Position numbers and translations under genes: made by a program
Source: Flavobacteriaceae bacterium YJPT1-3
Lineage (GTDB): Bacteria > Bacteroidota > Bacteroidia > Flavobacteriales > Flavobacteriaceae
Direction: 5' to 3'
Assembly: GCA_029866965.1 (NCBI GenBank)
Contig: CP123444.1
Span: forward strand, 1,219,501 to 1,283,500
DNA: 64,000 nucleotides
Part shown: positions 27,206 through 35,846 of the stretch, one piece after another
Position numbering within the stretch: position 1 is the first letter of the stretch
Layout: every line of letters begins with the position of its first letter
Notes under the pieces: model-generated
Databases searched by the model: none
Told to the model about the DNA's origin: nothing
What the model saw: the letters and a program-made list of their open reading frames with translations, nothing else

Positions 27206-28486
27206 ATGAAACACCGGAGAGAGGTTTTTATTACCGCTTTTGCTTTATTTTCCCTGTTTTTCGGGGCCGGAAATTTGATTCTTCCGCCTTTTTTAGGATA
27301 CAATGCAGGTAGCCAATGGTTCTGGGTCACCATAGGCTTTGCGCTTTCTGCCGTAGTGATTCCTATTCTGGCCATTAGTGCCCATGCCCGACTGCAAGGT
27401 ACGATGATGGACTTTGCAACACCCATCTCAAAAGGGTTTGCACTGATTTATTGCTTGAGTATATACGCGATCTCCATTGCTCTGCCGGCCCCAAGAACAG
27501 CTGCGGTCACTCATGAAATGGCCATCGCACCTTCCTTTGCGTGGAGTTCCTTGTGGACCAGCACGGTTTATTTCATTCTTGTACTGGTTTTTGCCTGGAA
27601 CAGAACGAAGCTCGTAGGGCTGATCGGTAAGTACCTCACGCCCTTGATTTTGATCATTCTGCTACTCATCATTGTACTCGGTCTGTTTAGTGAAGCCCCA
27701 CCACTTCGTGATTCGCTGATCGGCTTTGGATTGAGCGCCGGGATTTTGGAAGGCTATCAAACCTTTGATGCTATTGGTGGCGTAGTGGTTGGCGGGGTTA
27801 TAGTGATTTCCTTGCGGTTGTACAGCCGAACACATACGATTGACCGGACCTACATCATCAGTCGGGCCGGACTCCTGGCGGGACTAGGACTCTTCGCAAT
27901 TTACGCCGGACTCATTGCTTTGGGTTCGCAATACAGTGGAGGGGAGCTCATGACCAACCGAAGTGAACTTTTGACCCAATTGAGTATCGATACTCTGGGG
28001 GGCGTTGGGACGACCTTTCTAAAAGTATTGGTCGCTTTGGCTTGCTTTACTACGGCGGTGGGCATTGTCACAGGTACAGCCGATTTCATTCAAGGGTTGT
28101 TTAAAGACCGTGTTTTGGCCTATCGTATCACAGCGATAATCGGAGCGATTTTAGGCGTGGTCATCGGTCAGTTTGATGTAAGTTACATCATTGAAGTGGC
28201 CGTTCCTGCCCTTATGTTTATTTATCCACTCACCATCGTTTTAATTCTTCTGAATACGATCCCTAAACAATGGACCAGTGATCTCCTGTTCCGGGCGGTG
28301 GTCGTGGCTACCTTGTTATTCAGTATTCCAGACTTTATAGCGAGTGTGGGAGGTATGGCAGAAGCGGCTCAACTGCAAGAGTACATTCCTTTGGCTCAAC
28401 ACAGCCTCGGCTGGTTGCTGCCAGCTCTTTTGACCGGAATTGCTGTTTTTGTGGTTCAACTGCGAACGGCCAAGCGGTCTTCTTAA
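27206..28486 (+). CDS. brnQ: Branched-chain amino acid transporter BrnQ
   Basis: A 426-residue polytopic membrane protein of the LIVCS family, taking up Leu/Ile/Val with a cation. The N-terminal FSLFFGAGNLILPPFLG is diagnostic, and about 12 hydrophobic helices follow. The ATG at 27206 is preferred to an in-frame TTG at 27197. It is a single gene; a small GGGGT/ACCCC hairpin at 28504-28517 may terminate it. Confidence 0.92.
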   Translation: MKHRREVFITAFALFSLFFGAGNLILPPFLGYNAGSQWFWVTIGFALSAVVIPILAISAHARLQGTMMDFATPISKGFALIYCLSIYAISIALPAPRTAAVTHEMAIAPSFAWSSLWTSTVYFILVLVFAWNRTKLVGLIGKYLTPLILIILLLIIVLGLFSEAPPLRDSLIGFGLSAGILEGYQTFDAIGGVVVGGVIVISLRLYSRTHTIDRTYIISRAGLLAGLGLFAIYAGLIALGSQYSGGELMTNRSELLTQLSIDTLGGVGTTFLKVLVALACFTTAVGIVTGTADFIQGLFKDRVLAYRITAIIGAILGVVIGQFDVSYIIEVAVPALMFIYPLTIVLILLNTIPKQWTSDLLFRAVVVATLLFSIPDFIASVGGMAEAAQLQEYIPLAQHSLGWLLPALLTGIAVFVVQLRTAKRSS

Positions 28487-28503
28487 CATATCTAACTAAA
28501 AGA

Positions 28504-28522
28504 GGGGTAAAGACCCCATTTT
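28504..28522 (+). terminator. Weak hairpin after brnQ
   Basis: GGGGT (28504-28508) pairs with ACCCC (28513-28517) across an AAAG loop and is followed by ATTTT. The stem is short, so efficiency is doubtful. Confidence 0.4.
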
Positions 28523-28544
28523 ATAAGGAATTAGGTATCTTTTC

Positions 28545-28574
28545 TTTGATTTGTCCGCATTTTTTCTACCTTAG
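28545..28574 (+). promoter_or_regulatory. Candidate promoter of the di-haem peroxidase gene
   Basis: TTTG at 28545-28548 and TACCTTAG at 28567-28574 are 18 bases apart, a near match to TTG-N17-23-TAnnTTTG with one mismatch in the -7 element. Confidence 0.45.
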
Positions 28575-28661
28575 CATCAAGTAGGAACTACTCCTAATGA
28601 TGATCCCAAATCATGCCATGAGTGACTGAAATCTTGTGCTTACACAGATTAAGAACTCGTG

Positions 28662-30011
28662 ATGAAGAACTACATAGTAATTACCGCCATATTCCTTTCT
28701 TTGGTGTCCTGTAGCCTGGAAGATGAAAGCTATACGCCCATTCCCGCTACTGACCTGGATGCTGAACTGAGTGCACTTATCGATCAAGCGAGTCAGGGAG
28801 AAGGCAACTCGTATTTTACCCTACCCTCCAGTTCAGACTATGCAGCGATTCCACAAGATCCTTTAAACCCCATTACCCCTGAAAAAGTGGCCCTGGGTCA
28901 ATTGCTTTTGCATGAGACGGCAGTAGGCGGTAAACCCAAGATGGGCGATCGGAAATTTCAATATGTATGTGCGACCTGCCATCCGGTAGGGGCTGGATTT
29001 AACGCCGGACGCCGCCAGGGGATAGGCGAAGGAGGCATGGGCTTTGGATTACGTGGCGAAGGTAGGTTTGCCGATACGGAAATGCCGCTCGATTCGCTGG
29101 ACGTACAACCGGTGCGACCGCCTACCCTATTGAATTTGGCCTACCAGGATGTCGCTCTTTGGGACGGTCGTTTTGGAGGAACAGGGACTAACGAAGGCAC
29201 CGAAGATCGCTGGGACCTGATCCCCGAAAATTTTCAAGGCTTTCAGGGTATTGAGGTACAGGCCATGCAGGGTCAGGATGAACACCGACTGCTTATCGAT
29301 GAGGATTTTGTAGATACCTACGGATATCGCGCCATGTTCGATGCCGCTTTTCCGGAGGTAGATGAGGCCAATCGGTATACGCGGGAGACCGGAGCTCTGG
29401 CTATAGCTGCTTTTAACAGGACCTTACTGTCCAATCAGGCTCCCTGGCAGGACTACCTCAAAGGCAATAGCCAGGCTTTAAGTCCGCGCGAGAAACGAGG
29501 CGCCATCGTCTTTTTTGATCAGGGGAAATGCGTGCAATGCCATACCGGTCCGGGATTGAAGGATCAGGGTTTCCACGCCCTGGGCTTTGGTGATTTTGAC
29601 AACAGTCCGGATGCTATTGTCAAACCCAATGTCAATATGGATTTAGTGAGCCGAGGTCGTGGCGGATTTACCGGGAATCCACAAGACGATTATAAATTTA
29701 AAACACCTACCCTCTACAATTTGGTGGACAATGGCTTCTTTGGCCATGGTGGGACCTTTACTTCGGTCCGTCAGGTGATCGAGTATATGAACGGTGGGCA
29801 ACCACAGAACAATCAGGTGCCCTTGAGTCAACTGGCCGATGAATTTGGCGGCTTGGGATTGACTACAGAACAAATTGACGATCTGACAGCTTTCATTGAG
29901 CGTGGCCTGCGCGATCCCAATCTGGAACGCTATGTGCCTGCCGCCGTAAAATCCGGATTTTGTTTTCCGGCCAATGATCCTCTAGCCCGCCAGGACCTGG
30001 GCTGCAACTAA
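28662..30011 (+). CDS. Di-haem cytochrome c peroxidase family lipoprotein
   Basis: A 449-residue MauG/CcpA-type protein. Lipidated Cys17 follows MKNYIVITAIFLSLVS. Two haem c sites are visible: CATCH (Cys103-His107) and CVQCH (Cys290-His294). The family reduces hydrogen peroxide with electrons from cytochrome c, or oxidises protein or small substrates, in the periplasm. ATG at 28662 is used; GTG at 28659 is also possible. It is monocistronic and converges with the TspO-like gene. Confidence 0.88.
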   Translation: MKNYIVITAIFLSLVSCSLEDESYTPIPATDLDAELSALIDQASQGEGNSYFTLPSSSDYAAIPQDPLNPITPEKVALGQLLLHETAVGGKPKMGDRKFQYVCATCHPVGAGFNAGRRQGIGEGGMGFGLRGEGRFADTEMPLDSLDVQPVRPPTLLNLAYQDVALWDGRFGGTGTNEGTEDRWDLIPENFQGFQGIEVQAMQGQDEHRLLIDEDFVDTYGYRAMFDAAFPEVDEANRYTRETGALAIAAFNRTLLSNQAPWQDYLKGNSQALSPREKRGAIVFFDQGKCVQCHTGPGLKDQGFHALGFGDFDNSPDAIVKPNVNMDLVSRGRGGFTGNPQDDYKFKTPTLYNLVDNGFFGHGGTFTSVRQVIEYMNGGQPQNNQVPLSQLADEFGGLGLTTEQIDDLTAFIERGLRDPNLERYVPAAVKSGFCFPANDPLARQDLGCN

Positions 30012-30015
30012 ATTG

Positions 30016-30810
30016 TTACTTGAATTCTTCTTTCAATTTATTGAAAGGATTGGTATGCCGGTTTTTATAGCCATGAATGGCCGCTGCGAGACCTAAAATG
30101 ATCGCAGCGCTCAAAGCGGTCCAGGCAATGGAGTCGTACTGATCAACATGCCTGGTGTAAATGGCCACAAATGCCCAGATTCCCACTGCGGCAAATTCTC
30201 GCATGTTTCGGGTTTGGATGATGACAAGGTTGAGGAGTGCAGCGATCACGATCAAGATCAAGGTCCAGGTAACTTCAGAAAAAGACGCTCCATTCCAGTT
30301 CCATTTGGTCAACAAGGTGCTCACGTTGGCGATGGTAGCCACGGCAATCCATCCCGAATACAGGCAAATAGGCCACCAGACAAAGGCGATGATTGGGAAG
30401 GGAGCATCCCAACGCTCCATATTCGTTCGCAGGATAATCTGTACCAAACTAAAAAGCAATACGAGCATCAAGACTACAGAAATGGCCACGTAATCATAGG
30501 TAAAAGCTACCACCCAAAGCATATTGGCCGCATTGGCGATGATCAACCAAGGACCGGTTTGTAGGATAAAATCGCTTTGGTCTGGTTTTTTGTATGCACA
30601 ATAGACTTGATAGCCGCCATAGAACAAGAGCATCAAAAAGATCAAGCCCCAAATAGAAAAGGCATAGCTGGCCGGAGTGAATAGATTGTCATAACGATTA
30701 CTCATTTCCCCAATGGTGGTATTGTTCCAGCGCTGGGACTGGGATAGGCCGTTGACAAGCAGTACGCCAATCACGGAGGTCAAATTGAGTAGGGCGTAGG
30801 TTTTTTTCAT
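30016..30810 (-). CDS. TspO/MBR-like tryptophan-rich membrane protein
   Basis: A 264-residue membrane protein with about seven or eight hydrophobic segments and many Trp, including FTPASYAFSIWGLIFLMLL, AFVWWPICLYSGWIAVATI and WNWNGASFSE. These features match the longer TspO/MBR-related proteins of Bacteroidota, usually named tryptophan-rich sensory protein. Classical five-helix TspO proteins are about 160 residues, so this is a distant, extended form. It follows the aminotransferase-like gene by 6 bases and is probably co-transcribed with it. Confidence 0.75.
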   Translation of the reverse strand: MKKTYALLNLTSVIGVLLVNGLSQSQRWNNTTIGEMSNRYDNLFTPASYAFSIWGLIFLMLLFYGGYQVYCAYKKPDQSDFILQTGPWLIIANAANMLWVVAFTYDYVAISVVLMLVLLFSLVQIILRTNMERWDAPFPIIAFVWWPICLYSGWIAVATIANVSTLLTKWNWNGASFSEVTWTLILIVIAALLNLVIIQTRNMREFAAVGIWAFVAIYTRHVDQYDSIAWTALSAAIILGLAAAIHGYKNRHTNPFNKLKEEFK

Positions 30811-30816
30811 AAGCTG

Positions 30817-31974
30817 TTAAGCGAGTACCGATTTAAAAATAGTGACCAGTTGCTCCAGGTCCTGTTTGGTGTTGTATACTCCTGGAGAAACGCGCACCGC
30901 TTTTCCGCGATAACTCAGGTAGATTTTGCTTTCGCGAAAGCGATCCTTTAAGATTTCAATAGGGGCTCCTTCCGGCAGATAAACGCCAAACAGATGAAAA
31001 GCCCGGTAGGCGTTCTCTTCAATGTAGCAATCCAATGCTTGCAATTGTGGGATGGCTTCCTGCTGGATCTCACCACAATACTGTTGAATTTTAGCCGGGG
31101 TCCATGCTAACAGTTGATCGAGAGCCCGAAGCAACATAGGGACCAGAATAAAGTTACTCGATTCACCCACCGAATACCGGCCTGCCTTAGGCTGGTATTG
31201 ATCCTGATACTGCGTCAAGGCGCTGAAATTCTCGCTTTGGTGCCGGTTCATCCAATTGTATTCGATGGGTTTGCCTTCGTCAAAATGGGGGCCGTAATAG
31301 GCCAGGCCCAGGGAGTAGGGACCCATCAACCATTTATAACCTCCACAGATCAAAGCATCCGGTTGAATTTGGTTGACGTCAAAGGGAAGTGCACCTACGC
31401 TCTGGGTCCCATCGATGATGAGTTTGGCTCCCACCTTACGGCAGAGCTGCCCTATTTTCACCAGGTCAAATTGGGTGCCATCTGCCCAGTGTACGTGGGG
31501 CATGGCCACGACCTTCGTTTTCTGGGTTATGGCGTGCAAAATGTTTTCATTCCACCGCAGGCCGCGTTGCTCAAATCCTTTGGGCGCCTGGATCAGTTGA
31601 ACTTCTGCTTGATGTTCACGAGCCAGCTCCTGCCAGGCGTATACATTGGAGGGAAATTGTTCATCCACCAAGAGAATCTGATCGCCGCGTTCTAATGGGA
31701 TGTTTTTGGCTACGGTAGCCGTTCCGTAGGATACCGATGGAATGATGACACAGGAACGCGCATCAGCCGCGTTGATAAGCGTGGCAAAGCGTTCGCACAA
31801 TGTCCGGCGATCACTAAAAAAATCTTCCTGCTGGATGAGATGCGGCTGACTTTTGCGTTTGAGGTTTTCGATGCCTATCTCCTCCACAGAGCGCAACTGA
31901 GGTGACATATAAGCGCCGTTGAGGTAAGTAATGTCTTCCGGAAGTGAAAAAAGTGCTTTTTGACAGTCCAGCAT
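30817..31974 (-). CDS. Class V aminotransferase-fold PLP enzyme
   Basis: A 385-residue fold-type I PLP protein related to cysteine desulfurases and kynureninase-like enzymes. The PLP Lys is in CGGYKWLMGPYSLG, and LIIDGTQSVGALPFD supplies the Asp contacting the pyridine nitrogen. The catalytic persulfide Cys of SufS is not apparent, so desulfurase activity is not implied. The ATG at 31974 is chosen; an in-frame TTG at 32016 would overlap the PdeM gene. RFRES near the C-terminus is encoded by the palindrome. Confidence 0.82.
   Translation of the reverse strand: MLDCQKALFSLPEDITYLNGAYMSPQLRSVEEIGIENLKRKSQPHLIQQEDFFSDRRTLCERFATLINAADARSCVIIPSVSYGTATVAKNIPLERGDQILLVDEQFPSNVYAWQELAREHQAEVQLIQAPKGFEQRGLRWNENILHAITQKTKVVAMPHVHWADGTQFDLVKIGQLCRKVGAKLIIDGTQSVGALPFDVNQIQPDALICGGYKWLMGPYSLGLAYYGPHFDEGKPIEYNWMNRHQSENFSALTQYQDQYQPKAGRYSVGESSNFILVPMLLRALDQLLAWTPAKIQQYCGEIQQEAIPQLQALDCYIEENAYRAFHLFGVYLPEGAPIEILKDRFRESKIYLSYRGKAVRVSPGVYNTKQDLEQLVTIFKSVLA
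30928..30941. repeat. Palindrome GCTTTCGCGAAAGC, copy 5 (exact)
   Basis: Exact 14-mer inside the class V aminotransferase-like gene; reads RFRES. Confidence 0.95.
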
Positions 31975-32008
31975 GGCTCGTTTTATGGTCTCTAAGGTAC
32001 GACAAAGC

Positions 32009-32659
32009 TCATTCAATCAGAATGACTTCGTCAGGGGTGACGATAAAGACCTCGTCTTCAGCCTCCGGCTCGAGCAGATAATTCCCGGTAAACTCCCCAA
32101 AGGCAGGAAGGATGAGTTGATTCTTTTTCTTAAAAAAGCAGGGCATTTTGAGCACTTGCCGGCCCAGTCCCTGCAGTCGTACTCCGGGATGAATATGCCC
32201 ACAAAAATTAAAATAGCCCTCGCGCTCCTCCGGTTCGTGGGTGAGCAATATCCCATCCAGAATCAATTCGCTCCCCACCTGTATATCCAGGCGTTCGTAA
32301 CGTTCCGGAGCGATAATATCGTGGTTGCCTACGATGAGGATAAGCTGGGTCTGACGTCTTCCCTCCTGACAAGGCAGCCACTGGCACCAGTGCTCAAACA
32401 ATTCCCACTCCGCATTGATGCTGGAATGGAACAGATCCCCTAAAAAGCACACCGATTCAGGATTGAAATGGGTGACCGCGGTCTTTAGCCGCTCAAAATT
32501 CTTGTTCACGGCTCCTTGTGGCACCGCGCTGCCGTGCTTGCGAAAATGACTGATCTTGCCGAGATGTACGTCAGCGATCAGGAGCATACGCCGTTCTTCC
32601 CAGAAGAGAGCTCCGGTAGTATGCGCAGTAAAATGTTGATCGAGAATAGGAATTTGCAT
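32009..32659 (-). CDS. pdeM: Ligase-associated DNA damage response phosphoesterase PdeM
   Basis: A 216-residue calcineurin-like metallophosphoesterase. Metal motifs are ADVHLGK, GDLFHS, VGNHD and FCGHIHPG. The sequence fits PdeM, which accompanies the ATP-dependent ligase, Lhr-like helicase and exonuclease in a DNA damage set. The ATG at 32659 is chosen over TTG at 32668. The other three genes lie at 33379-38477 but are separated from it by a VOC gene and a terminator, so it may have its own promoter. Confidence 0.85.
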   Translation of the reverse strand: MQIPILDQHFTAHTTGALFWEERRMLLIADVHLGKISHFRKHGSAVPQGAVNKNFERLKTAVTHFNPESVCFLGDLFHSSINAEWELFEHWCQWLPCQEGRRQTQLILIVGNHDIIAPERYERLDIQVGSELILDGILLTHEPEEREGYFNFCGHIHPGVRLQGLGRQVLKMPCFFKKKNQLILPAFGEFTGNYLLEPEAEDEVFIVTPDEVILIE

Positions 32660-32779
32660 CGTTTGCAAAAATACAGCAGGCCGTCGTATTTACCTTGTGA
32701 GGGTTTCAACGATATCCTCTCTACAGAGAAGGTAGGGCGATGAGCGAGTTCTTTTGGTGTTTCCCTTTTTTCAAAAGAA

Positions 32780-32805
32780 AAAGCCGACCCCTCAGGATCG
32801 GCTTT
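32780..32805 (-). terminator. Terminator of the VOC protein gene
   Basis: AAAGCCGA (32780-32787) pairs with TCGGCTTT (32798-32805) around a 10-base loop. On the minus strand the stem is followed by a T-rich run. It lies 20 bases beyond the stop of the VOC gene. Confidence 0.75.
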
Positions 32806-32825
32806 ATTATCCCATTTTGGAAGTA

Positions 32826-33233
32826 TTAGTCCATCTGATGATTTAGCATCCAGTGTACGCCAAATTGGTCACGTACGCGTCCATAGTAAGCATTCCAACT
32901 GGTTTCCTGCAGTTGAGTGTCTACATGACCTCCTGCAGATAACTTATTAAATAGGTTCTCAAGCTCTTCCTTGCTATCGATACTCACGCTTAGTTGCACC
33001 TGATTGCCTTCGGTCAGGGGTGTGTCTGGCGCGGCATCGTAGGCCATGATATGAACGCCCTTTCCTTTTAATTCTGCATGCTGTAGCTTGTTTCGGTAAT
33101 GCTCAGGAATGTCAATCTCTTTACCTTCGTAAGTTTCTTTATTAATGATTTTGCCGTCAAAACAATCCTGATAAAAATTCAAGGCTTCCTGGCAATTTCC
33201 TCTAAATGTAAGATAGGGTTGTACGTATTTCAT
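32826..33233 (-). CDS. VOC superfamily protein (PhnB-like)
   Basis: A 135-residue glyoxalase/bleomycin-resistance-fold protein of the PhnB-like type: MKYVQPYLTFRGNCQEALNF, GDQ-like EGNQVQLSVS, and a C-terminal YGRVRDQFGVHWMLNH. These proteins bind a metal between beta-alpha-beta repeats; activity is unknown. The ATG at 33233 begins the conserved domain; an upstream extension to 33311 looks non-coding. It interrupts the ligase-associated repair cluster. Confidence 0.85.
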   Translation of the reverse strand: MKYVQPYLTFRGNCQEALNFYQDCFDGKIINKETYEGKEIDIPEHYRNKLQHAELKGKGVHIMAYDAAPDTPLTEGNQVQLSVSIDSKEELENLFNKLSAGGHVDTQLQETSWNAYYGRVRDQFGVHWMLNHQMD

Positions 33234-33378
33234 GGTGTTTGATTTAATTAATTTGTGTTGGCATCGCTCTGCCCTGTACATTCTATACAGCATAGACAAA
33301 ATACAACGCATCCCAGGTCTGGCGCAGTTTTGGGCGTTATATTCTTCTTAAGGGTCTGATAATCTTTGTTAAGAAAAC

Positions 33379-35846
33379 CTAGTACTTCTCCAGGTATTTG
33401 AGCATTTTCTGGATACGGTCGCCCAGTTTCTCTGAGGTCAATTTTTCGCGTAAGCGATCCGTAATGATGGGGAAGCTAAACGGCGTAGGTTTATTGCAGC
33501 GCTTCCATACAACCTCCTGCCCGGCAATACGCTCCAGGGCAAGGCGCAAGCGGCCCTCTTCCAATTGATGCTCAAAGGTTTCCCGAAAGGCTTGTTGATA
33601 GAGCAGATTATCCGGTTCATAATCGCGAAAAACGTCAAACAGCAGCTGACTGCTGCTTTGGAGGTGTTTGGTTTTGACCACTTTATTCGGATAGCCGGTA
33701 AAGACCATGCCTGAGATCACGGCTATATCTCTGAATTTACGCCGGGCCATCTCGGTAGCATTTAGGCTTTTTTGCAAGTCGTCCAATAAATAATCGGTGC
33801 TGAACAGATTGTTATCCAGTACCTGTTGAACATCGATCTCCTGATCAGAGAGTAGCTCAAATCCGTAATCATTAAAGGCTAGAGAAAAAGTAATGGGGCT
33901 GAGCAAACTGATCCGATACCCCAGTAAACTGCCCATGGCTTCGTGGACAAAGCGGCCTTCAAAGGGATAGAATAAATGATGAAAGCCTTCCCGGGTCTTA
34001 AAGGTTTCGATCAAAAACTGATGATCGCCCGGAACCAAACTTTCCACACGCTGACGTTCGAAAATACCCTCCAAGGCCTGTAATTCGGGTGGCTTTGCTT
34101 TCGCGGAAGCGAGATTCGCTTTATATAATTCCTCCCTCAATAATTGCGACATTTGGCTGGAGAGCGTTAACCTTCCGCCCATCCAGCTGGGCACCCGATT
34201 GGTTTTCTTGCTGCTGTTACGTACATGTACGATCATGTCTTTAATGCGGATAAATTCCAGATTTCTTCCCGCGAAGGTGAACACATCGCCCCGGGTCAGT
34301 TTGCTGACAAACCACTCTTCAATGGAGCCAATATAGCCTCCCTTTTGATAGCGAACCGTAAGATTCGCATCACCTACGATAGTCCCAATTTGTAGTCGGT
34401 GTCGCATAGCGATCATCCGACTATTCACTTTGAATTTCCCGTCCTCTTCCACGTCCACTTTTTTATACTCGTCATAGGCCTGAAGGGATTGCGCTCCCAG
34501 GGTCAGAAAGTTGAGTAGCCATTCCCAGTCGTCCCTACTCATGGCCTGATAGCAAAACGTTTGGATCACCTCCGCATAAATTTCTTCGGGATAAAAACCG
34601 TCAGAAACCGCCAAAGTGGTCAGGTATTGAAGCAAGACATCATAACTGTTCAGGTAGGGGATACGGTCTTCCACCGTATTCTGCTTGACCGCTTGCTGCA
34701 AGGCAGCCGCTTCCACCAGTTCAATCGCGTGAGTGGGCATAAAATAGATGACACTCTCCTCCCCGGGGCGGTGACCACTCCGGCCGGCACGTTGTAAGAA
34801 GCGAGCCACTCCTTTCGGTCCGCCGATCTGAATGATGGTTTCCACCGGAGCAAAATCGACGCCCAGATCAAGACTGGAGGTACATACCACCGCTTTCAGA
34901 CTCGCATTTCGTATGGCCTGTTCCACCCACAGTCGAGTTTCTTTATTGATGCTTCCGTGGTGCATGGCGATCTCTCCGGCCAGTTCCGGATGTTTTTCCA
35001 GTATTTTTTGAAACCAGATTTCGCACTGACTGCGGGTATTGGTAAAGAGTAAGGTGGTTTTGCTCTCCGCTATGATTGGAATGACGGCCTCTAGCAAATG
35101 CAGGCCTAAATGACCCCGCCAGGGAAAAGTTTCCATACGTTCCGGGATGATACTGCGTACGGTAATTTTCTTTTTTAGTTGAGCCTTGATCAAAACGGAA
35201 TTGCTCAGGGCCTCAGATTCCGGTCCCAGCAGCACCTGCCTCGCCTGATCGAGATTACCAATGGTCGCTGAAATCCCCCAGATGCGCAGTTTTGGAGCAA
35301 TGGTTTTCAACCGACTGATCCCCAGTTCCATTTGAACGCCCCGTTTGGTTCCCAACAATTCATGCCATTCATCAATAACGATGGCGGTACAGTCCTGAAA
35401 GACTTTTTTATAGCCTTTGCTGGCCAGCAGTAACATCAAACTCTCCGGCGTAGTGATCAGCAGGTCTGGCATGTTCTTTTTCATTTTGGCGCGCTCCGCT
35501 GAGGTGGTATCTCCCGAGCGGATGCCCACGGTCATTTGGGTGTCCAAATCCTGAGTGATGCGCTCTGCACTTTGTTTGATTTCCTGAGACAAGGCGCGTA
35601 AGGGGGTGATCCAGATGGCTTTCAGGCCCTTAGGATGTTTGGTTTTGTACTCCGGGTGGTCTTTGATGAATTGTAAGACGATGGGAAACCACAGCGCATA
35701 GGTTTTACCGCTTCCTGTGGGAGCATTTAGCAGGCCGTGCTTACCGGCCAAAAAAGCCTTCCAGGTTTTTTTCTGGAAGGGAAAAGGATTCCAGTTTTGC
35801 GACTGAAACCAGGTTTGGGCGATATCAAAAAGTTTTTTTGGGTCAT
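33379..35846 (-). CDS. Ligase-associated Lhr-like DEXH helicase, with apparent -1 frameshift near the start
   Basis: A superfamily 2 helicase of about 822 residues when a -1 shift at 35832-35838 is allowed. The shifted product begins MTQK(N/K)LFDIAQTWF and includes the N-terminal Q-motif region NWNPFPFQKKTW, then APTGSGKT, DEWH, SATIGNLD and QRAGRSGHRPG. The ATG at 35844-35846 overlaps the ligase stop as ATGA, but the ATG frame and the helicase frame differ by one base across an A7 run containing A AAA AAC in phase. In the helicase frame there is no ATG, GTG or TTG until a TTG just before AGKHG, which would delete the Q-motif. Repair role inferred from the operon. Confidence 0.85.
34097..34110. 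repeat. Palindrome variant, one mismatch (GCTTTCGCGGAAGC)
   Basis: 13 of 14 positions match the repeated palindrome. Inside the helicase gene; reads ASAKA. Confidence 0.8.
35832..35838 (-). other. In-phase -1 slippery heptamer A AAA AAC in the helicase start region
   Basis: Read from the ATG at 35846, codons are ATG ACC CAA AAA AAC; the heptamer A AAA AAC has the X XXY YYZ phase of -1 frameshift sites. Slipping back one base moves translation into the helicase frame. An 8-bp hairpin (35757-35764 with 35773-35780) lies about 50 bases downstream, too far for a classical stimulator. Confidence 0.7.

Noticed and set aside
31114-31695. A 193-codon open frame opposite the class V aminotransferase-like gene
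   Set aside because: Antisense shadow; no domain, no start signal, and the opposing gene has clear PLP motifs.
35757-35780. Hairpin CCTTCCAG/CTGGAAGG as stimulator of the helicase frameshift
   Set aside because: It starts about 50 bases after the slippery site, whereas classical stimulators lie within roughly 5-10 bases.
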